A stretch of 64,000 nucleotides of DNA. Origin: Pseudomonas sp. P8_229. GTDB lineage: Bacteria > Pseudomonadota > Gammaproteobacteria > Pseudomonadales > Pseudomonadaceae. Shown one piece after another: positions 8,873 to 18,404 of this stretch. Each line of letters starts with the position of its first letter. Within the stretch, counting starts at the first letter, position 1. A model generated the notes under the pieces. The model saw only the letters and a program-made list of their open reading frames with translations. It did not search any database and was not told where the DNA came from. The DNA lies in assembly GCF_034008635.1 (NCBI RefSeq), contig NZ_CP125378.1:5890501-5954500 (forward strand), given 5' to 3'. Position numbers and translations under genes: made by a program.

Positions 8873-11095
8873 ATGAAAATGAATGCAGATATTTTTGATC
8901 TGGGTGCCGCAGCACCTGAGAACTGCGGCTTATTGGCGCTGCTGGATCCCTGGGGAACACAAGGCAACTCGAACGAACCACGCGTGGAGGCGCTCACAGA
9001 GTTGCCCGCCGGACAAAATGCGGAAGACTTCATCGATTCGGTGAATATCAAGGAACTTGGTGACAAAATTGCCATTCATTGTGCCGCGTTGATGGATCCT
9101 GCCAGTTTTCACCCGGCCTATTTTATCCGCACCCGCATCGAAGATACGGCACGTGCGCTGGTCACTGAACCCAAGGCGCTGGCCCAGATCACCTATGACG
9201 CAATCATTGCGGTCAAGTATCTGGAACATGATGCGGTCAACCGCAGCGATTCGCTGAAACCCGAGAGACCACCGGCCAAGTGGCGTCAGAAAAACTTCAC
9301 GCTGGCGGAGATCTGCACCGATCACCATCTGGTAGTGCTGAAGGAACATGGCTACAAGAAAATTCTCTGGCCTTCGTTCTATCCCAAGGCATTGATCGAG
9401 GCCTTTGTGGATGCCAACTACCAGGACGATTTCAAGCAGTACGTGAGGGACAACCTTTTACCTGACGGCGCACGGGTGTTCGGCAACTATCTGAAGCGAA
9501 CGGAACTGATAAAACTGGTGGTCGAATTTATCAAGGACGAGAAACAGTCTGTCGATGATCGGCAAATAGCTTTTGCATTTTTGAAAGGCACCCTGACGCC
9601 GCGCACTCTGCTTTTGCACAGTGACCCGAGTCTGCCAGTCGATAACGCGGTTTTCATCGGGCCCGACAACCTGGCCAAAGGCATTCTGTTCTTTCTGGGC
9701 GAGGACAGGCAGGCCATGGTTTTCCCGGCCGGACATGAGGCACGGGGGGCGTTTCTCGAAAGCAATGCCCAACTGCAGACGTTACTGCTCAAGCGGGTAT
9801 CGCTTCGCGCGCAACAACAGGCGCATGTCAGGGACTTCAAATATCGCGGCATGGAAATGCCATTGTTTGCGACTCGACCGCATTATCGGGAGCTGGTGTT
9901 CAAGCCCAGCAGCAATATCGGTCGCAGCCTGTATGAGTTTCAGGTCGTGCGCGCGTGGGCGGATATCGATACCCTGGTGTCGACATCGGAGGAGCGTATA
10001 ACCGACCTGGCGCTCGAGGCTGCGGGGCACGTCCTGCAATGTCTGGCATTGGCTGCTTCGATGCCTTGGGGAGGCAGCGGTGTGCTGGCCTCAACCTCGG
10101 TGAAAGTTCTGGTATCCCTGCTGGTGGGACTCGGAGCGGCGTCAACCGATCTGATCCGTGCGGAAATTGCCGACGATCCCGCCGAAACCGACCGTTTGCG
10201 CATCACTGCCGCGATAGGCGTACTGGCTGAACTGGCGGGTCCTGTCGGCGAGAGATTGATCGGAAAAACGTTATCGGCTGCGGCGAAAAAACGCTTGAGC
10301 CAGCGAATTCTCAATACCCTGAGCCAAGCGAACAGGCCCTCGTTGTTGCGTCGGCCGGGCGGGACTCTTTCGCGTCACCTGGCGAGTACGGTTGGCAAGG
10401 AGATACCCGATGTAGCGAAAGGAGCGGTGGTCGCCGGTCAACTGCAGGAGCTGGCGGGAGGGCCGAGTGTCGCGCAACTGATCGTCAATGAAACCCAGAT
10501 TGTGCATCATGCCGGGCCCCAGAAGGGGGTTGTGTATCAGGGATTCACCTTTCGCGGAGACACCCGGGATCCATCGATTATATTCAAGGAAGGTTTTCGC
10601 CAGCGCACGCCTATCACGGACCTCAATCAGGTCAACGGCTTCAAGGGTGGCTACGGCGGCGCGCACGATGCGTTGGCACCGGACGGTGCCGGCATTTCAA
10701 CGTCGGCATTTTACAAGAAGGATGGTGCTGGAGCCTTTATCTACGGTGGCGCCAAGGGCGGCCACACATACTTCATCGACGCCCGGCAACTGGAAGGGTT
10801 TCACTTGTATGCCAACACCGAGCTGGCGTTTCGGCCCAACTCCGGGCTGAAGATATTGCCACCGCTGGAAATCAACTATGCCGTCGATATTTCCCCTCGA
10901 CTGATCCTTGGGGCCTACGACAGTGCGGGTAAATTCATCCCCAATCCACAGGCGCTGCGATTGGCCATCCAGGCGAGTCATGACGGCGTCAGTAACGGAT
11001 TCGGCCGGGATGTTGCAAAAAAGGTCGGCGGTGGTGCTGATCAAATGATTCCCACCGAGGGTCTGGCTTACGGCAATGAAGCCGGGGCCGAGTAA
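8873..11095 (+). CDS. Large toxin-like protein with C-terminal ADP-ribosyltransferase domain
   Basis: A 740-aa protein. The C-terminal domain (about 550-700) has the three ADP-ribosyltransferase signatures of the cholera/pertussis class. These are FRGDTR with R561 in strand 1 followed by IIFKEGF, GISTS at 607-611, and PLEINYAVDISPRLILGAY with E666 in the position of the catalytic glutamate. Residues about 378-430 are hydrophobic and could be a translocation segment. The N-terminal half resembles the long helical delivery regions of Pseudomonas dermonecrotic-toxin-like proteins (DUF6543 type); that part is recalled, not tested. I chose ATG 8873 because GGAAAG lies 7 nt before it; an in-frame ATG at 8843 has no such site. 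No immunity gene follows, which suggests a eukaryotic target. Confidence 0.78.
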   Translation: MKMNADIFDLGAAAPENCGLLALLDPWGTQGNSNEPRVEALTELPAGQNAEDFIDSVNIKELGDKIAIHCAALMDPASFHPAYFIRTRIEDTARALVTEPKALAQITYDAIIAVKYLEHDAVNRSDSLKPERPPAKWRQKNFTLAEICTDHHLVVLKEHGYKKILWPSFYPKALIEAFVDANYQDDFKQYVRDNLLPDGARVFGNYLKRTELIKLVVEFIKDEKQSVDDRQIAFAFLKGTLTPRTLLLHSDPSLPVDNAVFIGPDNLAKGILFFLGEDRQAMVFPAGHEARGAFLESNAQLQTLLLKRVSLRAQQQAHVRDFKYRGMEMPLFATRPHYRELVFKPSSNIGRSLYEFQVVRAWADIDTLVSTSEERITDLALEAAGHVLQCLALAASMPWGGSGVLASTSVKVLVSLLVGLGAASTDLIRAEIADDPAETDRLRITAAIGVLAELAGPVGERLIGKTLSAAAKKRLSQRILNTLSQANRPSLLRRPGGTLSRHLASTVGKEIPDVAKGAVVAGQLQELAGGPSVAQLIVNETQIVHHAGPQKGVVYQGFTFRGDTRDPSIIFKEGFRQRTPITDLNQVNGFKGGYGGAHDALAPDGAGISTSAFYKKDGAGAFIYGGAKGGHTYFIDARQLEGFHLYANTELAFRPNSGLKILPPLEINYAVDISPRLILGAYDSAGKFIPNPQALRLAIQASHDGVSNGFGRDVAKKVGGGADQMIPTEGLAYGNEAGAE

Positions 11096-11099
11096 ACAA

Positions 11100-11136
11100 C
11101 GATGCCTGGGGGCAATCGGTTTGCCCCCAGGCATCG
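11100..11136. terminator. Bidirectional terminator between convergent genes
   Basis: A perfect 16-bp inverted repeat, CGATGCCTGGGGGCAA at 11100-11115 and TTGCCCCCAGGCATCG at 11121-11136, with a 5-nt loop. It lies between the stop of the toxin-like gene and the stop of the convergent receiver gene. On the minus strand it is followed by GTTGTTT, so it fits rho-independent termination best in that direction. Confidence 0.85.
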
Positions 11137-11143
11137 TCCGCGA

Positions 11144-11506
11144 TTACTTGCCCAGGATGCTCTTGACCTTGTCACGCAGTTGATCGATCGAAAACGGTTT
11201 GCCGATCACGTGCATGTCCGCGGGTACGTCGATGTTTTCAGCGTAACCGCTGGCGAACAGGATGGGCAGGGCGGGGCGCAGTTCCCGGGCTTTGCCGGCC
11301 AGTTCACGACCGTCCATGCCTGGCAGGCCGAAGTCGGTCATCATCAAATCGATTGACTTGCTCGAGTCTGCGAGAATCGCCAGTGCCGGCTCGCTGTCGT
11401 TTGCCTCCAGCACATTGAACTCCAGCTCCTCCAGCACATCGACGATGAGCATGCGCACGATGTTGTCGTCTTCAACTACTAGGATGGTGGGCGCTGGGAT
11501 GGACAT
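11144..11506 (-). CDS. Single-domain response regulator (receiver only)
   Basis: A 120-aa CheY-like receiver with no output domain. The acidic pocket is VEDD (12-14), the phosphoryl-acceptor is D58 in MMTDFGLPGMDG, and the conserved lysine is in VIGKPFS. I used ATG 11504-11506 (MSIPAPTILVVEDD); the open frame extends 35 codons upstream without family-like sequence. It closely resembles the receiver protein at 17945-18322 and the C-terminal receiver of the kinase at 19516-21186. It faces the large kinase operon across a 262-nt gap that must hold both promoters, so it is a plausible partner of one of these kinases. Confidence 0.9.
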   Translation of the reverse strand: MSIPAPTILVVEDDNIVRMLIVDVLEELEFNVLEANDSEPALAILADSSKSIDLMMTDFGLPGMDGRELAGKARELRPALPILFASGYAENIDVPADMHVIGKPFSIDQLRDKVKSILGK

Positions 11507-11768
11507 AGTGAAGGCTCTCAAGAAAGGAATGCGGGGGTCTCGGCCGGTCGAAAATGCCGGGCTCTTGCATGAGTAAGTGGCGCATGGCCACAAGTTCCCC
11601 GATGGATGCAAAAAAGATTAGCTGCAATCGGCGCGGCAAGGATAACTGTTGGTGGATCGGCAAGCGCAGCAAATGTAGGAAATTGCCGCCAAAGCAGTGA
11701 GAAAAATGGATCCATAACGCTGTTTTGGGGCAAACTCCCCGGTTTCAACAGTTTGACAAGGCTGCCCC

Positions 11769-14700
11769 ATGTCCTCTCCGTCCTCGGTTGATGAACGCCG
11801 CTTCCGCAAGCTCCTGACCCGTAACATCGGCCTGCCGCTGGGTGTTGGTGCTATCAGTGCGGTGTTCTTCGTCTCGCTGATCAGCTATCTACTGTCGGTG
11901 ATCCAGTGGGTGGAGCACACTGACCGGGTGATCAATAACGCCAACGAGGCGGTGAAACTCACCGTGGATCTGGAAACCGGCATGCGCGGCTTCCTGCTCA
12001 GTGGCGACGAGCACTTTCTCGACCCGTACGAGACCGCCAAGCCGCGGATCAACGTGGCGCTCGACACGTTGCTCGAACTGACCGCCGACAACCCGGTGCA
12101 GACCGACCGCTTGCGGCGTTTGCAGGCGTTGCAGACCGAGTGGAGCAACTATGCGCAATCGATGATCGATCTGCAGCGCTCCAGCGGCGACTACAAGGCT
12201 GCGGTCAAGGCCGGCCGAGGCAAGCGCCTGACCGATGAAATTCGTAAACAGTACGAAGACGTGATCGACATGGAGCAGCAGTTGCGCGCCACGCGCAACG
12301 AAGACGTGCGCCGCACCACGATCTGGAGCATCACCCTGTATCTGCTGTTCATTGCCGGCATCAGTGGTTTGCTGGCGTATGTCGGCCGGCGTGATCTGGT
12401 CAGTCTGTCTGAAAGCTACAGCGCCACCCTGGCCGCGCAGCAAGCCAGCGCCGAGCGTCTGGAGCGTCAGGCATGGATGCGCAGCGGTCAGACCGAATTG
12501 GCCGAGCAGGTGCTGGGGCAACTGACGCTCAATCTGCTGGGGCGCAACATCTTGCAGTTCTGCGCACAGTACCTGGGCACCGCGGTGGCAGCGCTGTATG
12601 TGCGCGAAGAGCACGGCGGCCTCAAGCGGGTGGCGTCCTACGGATTCTCCCGCGAGCAGGAAGAGCAGAATCAGTCGATCTACAGTGGCGAAGGCATTGT
12701 CGGTCAGGTGGCCCAAGAAGGACGCCTGATTCGCCTCGATTCAGTGCCGTCGGACTACTTCAAGGTCAGCTCCGGTCTGGGTGAAGGCCTGCCGCGCAGC
12801 GTGCTGGTGGTGCCGACCAGTGATGACGACCGGGTCAACGGCGTGATCGAACTGGGCTTCTTGCGTCCGCTGACTCAGCGCGATGTTGAATTGCTCGAAC
12901 TGATTGCCGGCAATATCGGTACTTCGATCGAAGCGGCGCGTTATCGCCAGCGCCTGCAAGAAGTGCTGGCCGAAACCCAGCAGCTCAACGAAGAGCTGCA
13001 GGTGCAGCAGGAAGAGCTCAAGACTGCCAACGAAGAACTGGAAGAGCAGTCGCGGATTCTCAAGGAGTCCCAGGCGCATCTGGAAACCCAACAGGTCGAG
13101 CTGGAACAGACCAACGAGCAACTGGCCGAGCAGGCGCAGACCCTGGCCGAGCAGCGCGACGCCATGGACCTGAAGAACACCGAGCTCAATCAGGTTCAGG
13201 TACAACTCGAAGAGCGCGCCGAAGAACTGCAGCGTTCGAGCAAGTACAAGTCCGAATTCCTCGCCAACATGTCCCACGAACTGCGCACGCCGTTGAACAG
13301 TTCGCTGATCCTTGCCAAGTTGCTGGCGGAGAACCAGCACGACAATTTGAGTGCCGAGCAGGTCAAGTTCGCCGAGTCGATCTATTCCGCCGGCAACGAC
13401 CTGCTGAACCTGATCAACGACATTCTCGACATTTCCAAAGTCGAGGCCGGCAAGCTCGAAGTGATCCCGGAAAACACCAGCGTCGCGCGCCTGGCGGACG
13501 GGCTGCGCAGCGTGTTCGAACCGCTGGCGGCGGACAAGCAACTCACGTTCAGCGTCGATCTGCAACCGGGTGCACCGGCCATGCTGTTCACTGATCGCCA
13601 ACGTCTGGAGCAGGTGATCAAGAACCTGCTGTCCAACGCCGTGAAGTTCACCGAGAAAGGTACGGTCAGCCTGACCATCAGCGCTCAGCCGAACGAGCAG
13701 ATCGCTTTCATTGTGCGCGACTCGGGCATCGGCATCGCGACGGATCAGCAGGAAAGCATCTTCGAAGCGTTCCGTCAGGCCGACGGCACCACCAACCGCA
13801 AGTACGGCGGTACCGGCCTGGGCCTGTCGATCTCGCGGGATCTGGCGGCCTTGCTCGGCGGCTCGATCAGTGTCAGCAGCACGCCGGGGCAGGGCAGCGT
13901 GTTCACGCTGGTGTTGCCGCAGCAATACAGTGAACAGGGTGATGCGCTGCGCACACCGTTGACCTTTACGCCGCCGCCGGTTTCGGCGCCGGCCCCGGTT
14001 GCGCCGCCATCGATCGCAGTGTCGCCAACGGTCCCGGTGCACATCCCGCGCTTTGCCGATGACCGTGGCAAGGCCCCGTTCGCCACCCGCTGCATCCTGG
14101 TGGTGGAAGACGAACCGAATTTCGCTCACATCCTTTATGACTTGGCCCATGAGTTGGGTTACCAGTGTCTGGTCGCCCATGGCGCGGATGAAGGTTATGA
14201 CCTGGCCCGCGAGTTCGTGCCGGACGCGATACTGCTCGACATGCGCCTGCCGGATCATTCCGGGCTGACCGTGTTGCAACGTTTGAAAGAACACGCCGAA
14301 ACCCGGCACATCCCGGTGCACGTGATTTCCGTTGAAGATCGTGTCGAGGCAGCCATGCACATGGGTGCCATCGGGTATGCGGTCAAGCCGACCACTCGCG
14401 AAGAACTGAAGGATGTATTCGCCCGTCTGGAAGCCAAGCTGACCCAGAAGGTCAAGCGCGTGCTGCTGGTCGAAGATGACGATCTGCAACGCGAAAGCAT
14501 TGCCCGCCTGATCGGTGACGACGACATCGAAATTACCGCGGTCGGCCTGGCGCAGGAGGCGCTGGAGAAGCTGCGCACGACGATTTACGACTGCATGGTG
14601 ATCGACCTGAAATTACCGGACATGCTTGGCAACGATCTGCTCAAGCGTATGTCCACCGAGGATATCTGCTCGTTCCCGCCGGTCATCGTCTACACCGGGC

Positions 14701-15269
14701 GCAACCTGACCCGCGATGAAGAAGCCGAGCTGCGCAAGTATTCGCGCTCGATCATCATCAAGGGCGCCCGTTCGCCGGAACGCCTGCTCGATGAGGTGAC
14801 ACTTTTTCTGCACAAAGTCGAATCGCAGTTGTCCCATGAACGGCAGAAGATGCTCAAGACCGCGCGCAGCCGCGACAAGGTTTTTGAAGGTCGCAAGGTG
14901 CTGTTGGTGGACGACGATGTGCGCAACATCTTCGCCCTGACCAGCGCGCTGGAGCACAAGGGCGCCGTCGTGGTGATCGGCCGTAATGGTCGTGAGGCGA
15001 TTGACAGGTTGAATGAAGTCGAGGACATCGATCTGGTGCTGATGGACGTGATGATGCCGGAAATGGATGGTTTTGAAGCCACCCTTGAAATCCGCAAGGA
15101 TCCGCGCTGGCGCAAGCTGCCGATCATCGCGGTGACGGCCAAGGCCATGAAGGACGATCAGGAGCGCTGCCTGCAGGCGGGCGCCAACGATTACCTGGCC
15201 AAGCCCATCGATCTGGATCGCCTGTTCTCGTTGATTCGTGTGTGGTTACCGAAGATGGAACGCATTTAG
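11769..15269 (+). CDS. Hybrid sensor histidine kinase: CHASE3, GAF, kinase, three receivers
   Basis: An 1166-aa inner-membrane kinase. In order: TM1 (about 24-46); periplasmic CHASE3 domain with GMRGFLLSGDEHFLDPY; TM2 (about 188-208); GAF domain (about 245-390); a long coiled coil rich in E, Q and L (about 395-495); HisKA with H503 in NMSHELRTPLN; HATPase with DSGIGI and GGTGLGL; and three receivers with acceptors D824, D946 and D1093. It heads an operon whose next genes overlap, so CheR, CheB and a second kinase are made with it. The three receivers suggest a multi-input relay. AAGG lies 7 nt before the ATG. Confidence 0.93.
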   Translation: MSSPSSVDERRFRKLLTRNIGLPLGVGAISAVFFVSLISYLLSVIQWVEHTDRVINNANEAVKLTVDLETGMRGFLLSGDEHFLDPYETAKPRINVALDTLLELTADNPVQTDRLRRLQALQTEWSNYAQSMIDLQRSSGDYKAAVKAGRGKRLTDEIRKQYEDVIDMEQQLRATRNEDVRRTTIWSITLYLLFIAGISGLLAYVGRRDLVSLSESYSATLAAQQASAERLERQAWMRSGQTELAEQVLGQLTLNLLGRNILQFCAQYLGTAVAALYVREEHGGLKRVASYGFSREQEEQNQSIYSGEGIVGQVAQEGRLIRLDSVPSDYFKVSSGLGEGLPRSVLVVPTSDDDRVNGVIELGFLRPLTQRDVELLELIAGNIGTSIEAARYRQRLQEVLAETQQLNEELQVQQEELKTANEELEEQSRILKESQAHLETQQVELEQTNEQLAEQAQTLAEQRDAMDLKNTELNQVQVQLEERAEELQRSSKYKSEFLANMSHELRTPLNSSLILAKLLAENQHDNLSAEQVKFAESIYSAGNDLLNLINDILDISKVEAGKLEVIPENTSVARLADGLRSVFEPLAADKQLTFSVDLQPGAPAMLFTDRQRLEQVIKNLLSNAVKFTEKGTVSLTISAQPNEQIAFIVRDSGIGIATDQQESIFEAFRQADGTTNRKYGGTGLGLSISRDLAALLGGSISVSSTPGQGSVFTLVLPQQYSEQGDALRTPLTFTPPPVSAPAPVAPPSIAVSPTVPVHIPRFADDRGKAPFATRCILVVEDEPNFAHILYDLAHELGYQCLVAHGADEGYDLAREFVPDAILLDMRLPDHSGLTVLQRLKEHAETRHIPVHVISVEDRVEAAMHMGAIGYAVKPTTREELKDVFARLEAKLTQKVKRVLLVEDDDLQRESIARLIGDDDIEITAVGLAQEALEKLRTTIYDCMVIDLKLPDMLGNDLLKRMSTEDICSFPPVIVYTGRNLTRDEEAELRKYSRSIIIKGARSPERLLDEVTLFLHKVESQLSHERQKMLKTARSRDKVFEGRKVLLVDDDVRNIFALTSALEHKGAVVVIGRNGREAIDRLNEVEDIDLVLMDVMMPEMDGFEATLEIRKDPRWRKLPIIAVTAKAMKDDQERCLQAGANDYLAKPIDLDRLFSLIRVWLPKMERI

Positions 15270-16102
15270 TGGAAAGCAGTCATTCCGTGGAGCGCAACAG
15301 CGAAATCGAACTGCGGTTGCTGATCGAGGCTATCTACCTCAAGTACAGCTACGATTTTCGCGATTACTCGGGCGCTTCGATCAAGCGCCGGGTGCAGCAC
15401 GCCTTGAGTCAGTTCGAATGCGCGACCATTTCGGCGTTGCAGGAAAAAGTCCTGCATGACCCGACCGCGTTCATGCAGTTGCTGCAGTTGCTGACGATCC
15501 CGGTCAGCGAGATGTTTCGCGATCCGTCGCACTTTCTGGCGATCCGCAAGGAAGTGGTGCCGCTGCTGCGCACCTATCCGTCGCTGAAGATCTGGATCGC
15601 CGGGTGCAGCACGGGCGAGGAAGTCTATTCGATGGCGATCCTGCTGCGCGAAGAAGGCCTGCTCGAACGCACCATCATCTACGCCACCGACATCAACCCG
15701 CGCTCGCTGGACAAGGCCAAGCAAGGGATTTTCTCGATGGAAAACGTGCGCGCCTATACGGCCAATTACCAGCAGGCCGGCGGCCAGCGCTCCTTCGCCG
15801 ATTACTACACGGCTGCGTACGGCTACGCGATTTTCGACAAGAGCCTGTGTGAGAACGTGACCTTTGCCGACCACAGTCTGGCGACTGACAGCGTGTTCTC
15901 CGAAACGCAGCTGATTTCCTGCCGCAATGTGCTGATTTACTTCAACAAGAAGCTGCAGGACCGCGCGTTCGGTCTGTTCCATGAATCGCTTTGCCATCGC
16001 GGCTTTCTGGTGCTTGGCAGCAAAGAGACGCTGGATTTTTCCAGTTATGCAAACCAGTTCGAGCCGCTGGTGAAACAAGAACGGATCTACCGCAAAACAT
16101 GA
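15269..16102 (+). CDS. CheR-type protein-glutamate methyltransferase
   Basis: Uses S-adenosylmethionine to methylate glutamates on chemoreceptor-like coiled coils. The CheR N-domain includes YDFRDYSGASIKRRV. The catalytic domain has IWIAGCSTGEEVYS (SAM-binding loop), YATDINPRSLDKAKQG and SCRNVLIYF. I prefer the GTG at 15269, which overlaps the kinase stop (TAGTG). The frame is open to an earlier GTG at 15242 inside the kinase gene, giving 286 aa. No chemoreceptor, CheA or CheW lies nearby; the coiled coil of the upstream kinase is the likely substrate, which is inference. Confidence 0.9.
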   Translation: MESSHSVERNSEIELRLLIEAIYLKYSYDFRDYSGASIKRRVQHALSQFECATISALQEKVLHDPTAFMQLLQLLTIPVSEMFRDPSHFLAIRKEVVPLLRTYPSLKIWIAGCSTGEEVYSMAILLREEGLLERTIIYATDINPRSLDKAKQGIFSMENVRAYTANYQQAGGQRSFADYYTAAYGYAIFDKSLCENVTFADHSLATDSVFSETQLISCRNVLIYFNKKLQDRAFGLFHESLCHRGFLVLGSKETLDFSSYANQFEPLVKQERIYRKT

Positions 16103-16692
16103 ACGAGGCCGTGGATTTACCTCGCGTCGAGGCGATTGTGGTCGGGGCTTCCGCTGGTGGCGTTGAGGCGCTGTTGAGCCTGCTCGGGCCGCTGCGCCGA
16201 GGCTATGTGTTGCCGATCATTGTTGTCCTGCACCTGCCCGAAGAGCGCCGCAGTCAATTGGCCGAGGTCTTCGCCCGGCGCGTGGAAATGCCGGTGCACG
16301 AGGCTGTCGACAAACAGGACATTGTGGCCGGCAACCTGTATTTCGCGACACCGGGTTACCACCTGTCGGTGGAGCAGGATCGCAGCCTTTCACTGAGCCT
16401 TGAAGAGCGCGTGCATTATTCCCGGCCTTCGATCGACTACCTGTTTGAATCGGCAGCTGACGCCTACGGGGAATCACTGGCCGCTGTACTGCTTACCGGC
16501 GCGAACCACGATGGCGCGCGCGGGTTGGCGCAAGTCAAACGCTGCGGTGGTTTGACCATCGTCCAGGACCCCGAAGAGGCGCAAGTCGCCACCATGCCAC
16601 TGGCTGCACTTAAGGTACAGCAGCCGGATCATGTCCTAACCATTAACGGCATCGGCCGTCTGCTTGTCGAGCTGGAACGAATCGCATGCTGA
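16099..16692 (+). CDS. CheB-type methylesterase without receiver domain
   Basis: A 197-aa protein equal to the catalytic half of CheB. It has VVGASAGGVEALLSLL near the N-terminus with the nucleophilic serine, then VVLHLPEER, with the histidine of the triad, and VLLTGANHDGARGL with the aspartate. It would remove methyl groups added by the adjacent CheR. It lacks the regulatory receiver of enteric CheB, so control must come from elsewhere. ATG 16099 overlaps the cheR stop by 4 nt (ATGA). The longer open frame from 15991 lies inside cheR and was rejected. Confidence 0.9.
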   Translation: MNEAVDLPRVEAIVVGASAGGVEALLSLLGPLRRGYVLPIIVVLHLPEERRSQLAEVFARRVEMPVHEAVDKQDIVAGNLYFATPGYHLSVEQDRSLSLSLEERVHYSRPSIDYLFESAADAYGESLAAVLLTGANHDGARGLAQVKRCGGLTIVQDPEEAQVATMPLAALKVQQPDHVLTINGIGRLLVELERIAC

Positions 16693-17900
16693 GTAATATC
16701 CAGGCCAAATTGCTGATCGTCGACGATCTGCCGGAGAATCTGCTGGCTCTCGAAGCACTGATCAAACGCGAAGACCGCACCGTCTACAAGGCGCTGTCGG
16801 CGGACGAAGCACTGTCACTGTTGCTGCAACACGAGTTCGCCATGGCCATCCTCGACGTGCAGATGCCGGGGATGAACGGCTTCGAACTTGCCGAGTTGAT
16901 GCGCGGCACCGAGAAAACCAAGAACATCCCGATCATTTTCGTCAGCGCCGCCGGCCGTGAACTGAACTACGCGTTCAAGGGCTACGAGAGCGGGGCGGTG
17001 GACTTCCTGCACAAGCCGCTGGACATCCACGCGGTGAAGAGCAAGGTCAATGTGTTCGTCGACCTGTACCGCCAGAGCAAGGCCATGAAGCAACAGGTCG
17101 AAGCTCTGGAGCAGGCCCGTCGCGAGCAGGAAGCGCTGCTGCAACAACTGCAGAGCACACAGCTTGAGCTGGAGCAGGCGGTGCGGATGCGCGATGACTT
17201 CATGTCAATCGTCGCCCACGAAGTGCGCACGCCGCTCAATGGCCTGATACTCGAAACCCAGTTGCGCAAGATGCACCTGGCGCGGGACAACGCCGCCGCG
17301 TTTACCCTCGACAAGATGCACGCGATGGTCGACCGCGATGAGCGCCAGATCAAAAGCCTGATCCGTCTGATCGAAGACATGCTCGACGTCTCGCGGATTC
17401 GCACCGGCAAGCTGTCGATCCGGCCCAATCGTTTTGATCTGTCGCAACTGGTGGGCAATCTGCTGCAGAACTTTGCCCAGCAAATGGAAGCGGCCGAGAC
17501 TGAAGTCAGCTTCACCGCGCCAGAGCCGGTGGAGGGGCATTGGGATGAGTTCCGCATCGAGCAGGTGGTGTCCAATCTGCTGACCAACGCCTTGCGTTAT
17601 GGTGGTCGCAGCCCGATTCAGGTGCGCGTGTATCGTGAGGGCGACGAAGCGCGGGTCGAGGTTCAGGACCGTGGCATCGGCATCAGTGAAGAGAACCAGA
17701 AACGTATTTTTCAGCAGTTCGAACGGGTCTCCGCCAAGACGGTAGTGGCTGGTCTCGGACTGGGTCTGTTCATTTCCGAGCAGATCGTCGCCGCCCATGG
17801 CGGTTCCATCGTCGTCGAGAGTCAAATCAACGAAGGCGCCCTGTTTCGCGTTTGTCTGCCAATCCAGGAAAACGGCACATCCGACGCAACCTCTGAGTGA
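16686..17900 (+). CDS. Receiver-histidine kinase (REC-HisKA-HATPase)
   Basis: A 404-aa soluble kinase with an N-terminal receiver (LLIVDDLPENLLAL, acceptor D57 in AILDVQMPGMNG). A coiled coil (about 125-168) follows, then HisKA with H178 in IVAHEVRTPLN and an ATPase domain with NLLTNALRYGG, DRGIGIS and GLGLGLFI. No membrane segment. It overlaps the cheB end by 7 nt, so translation is coupled. The layout (large kinase, CheR, CheB, receiver-kinase, receiver) suggests a phosphorelay in which this protein is a downstream node. Confidence 0.92.
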   Translation: MLSNIQAKLLIVDDLPENLLALEALIKREDRTVYKALSADEALSLLLQHEFAMAILDVQMPGMNGFELAELMRGTEKTKNIPIIFVSAAGRELNYAFKGYESGAVDFLHKPLDIHAVKSKVNVFVDLYRQSKAMKQQVEALEQARREQEALLQQLQSTQLELEQAVRMRDDFMSIVAHEVRTPLNGLILETQLRKMHLARDNAAAFTLDKMHAMVDRDERQIKSLIRLIEDMLDVSRIRTGKLSIRPNRFDLSQLVGNLLQNFAQQMEAAETEVSFTAPEPVEGHWDEFRIEQVVSNLLTNALRYGGRSPIQVRVYREGDEARVEVQDRGIGISEENQKRIFQQFERVSAKTVVAGLGLGLFISEQIVAAHGGSIVVESQINEGALFRVCLPIQENGTSDATSE

Positions 17901-17944
17901 CCGCACGGTCGTATCAGCAGCTATTGACCGAACAAAGGCTTCCC

Positions 17945-18322
17945 ATGAGCGTAGATGCACAAGATGTAGTACTCGTCGTCGAGGACGAACCGGTTATCTT
18001 GATGGTCCTGACCGATTATTTGTCAGGGCAGGGGTATCGCGTGTTGCAGGCCGAAAACGGCGAGCAGGCGTTCGAGATTCTCGCGAGCAAGCCGCATCTG
18101 GACATGTTGATCACCGATTTCCGTCTGCCGGGCGGGATCTCCGGCGTGCAGATCGCTGAACCGGCGGTCAAGTTGCGTCCGGATCTGAAGGTGATTTTCA
18201 TCAGCGGCTATCCGCAGGAAATCCGCGAGACCGGCAGCCCGATCACGCTCAAGGCGCCGATCCTGGAAAAGCCGTTCGATCTGGACGTGCTGCAGGAGAA
18301 GATTCAGGAATTGCTGGCCTGA
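17945..18322 (+). CDS. Single-domain response regulator
   Basis: A 125-aa receiver with VVEDEP (11-16), acceptor D58 in LITDFRLPGGISG and the lysine in LEKPFD. No DNA-binding or enzymatic output. AAAGG lies 6-7 nt before ATG 17945. The frame also opens at a GTG at 17897 overlapping the kinase stop, giving 141 aa, but the extension is not receiver-like. Last gene of the kinase-CheR-CheB-kinase operon and probably its terminal or shuttle receiver. Confidence 0.9.
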   Translation: MSVDAQDVVLVVEDEPVILMVLTDYLSGQGYRVLQAENGEQAFEILASKPHLDMLITDFRLPGGISGVQIAEPAVKLRPDLKVIFISGYPQEIRETGSPITLKAPILEKPFDLDVLQEKIQELLA

Positions 18323-18325
18323 AGC

Positions 18326-18350
18326 GTGCGTCGGCGCAATGTCGACGCAC
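18326..18350 (+). terminator. Weak hairpin after the signalling operon
   Basis: An 8-bp inverted repeat, GTGCGTCG at 18326-18333 and CGACGCAC at 18343-18350, four bases past the receiver stop. The following bases (ATCCAGTGACTCCTTTC) are only mildly T-rich, so termination may be partial. Confidence 0.5.
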
Positions 18351-18404
18351 ATCCAGTGACTCCTTTCATCCTTCTGGCAGCTGCAGCAAATTGTTTCCGA
18401 ACCG

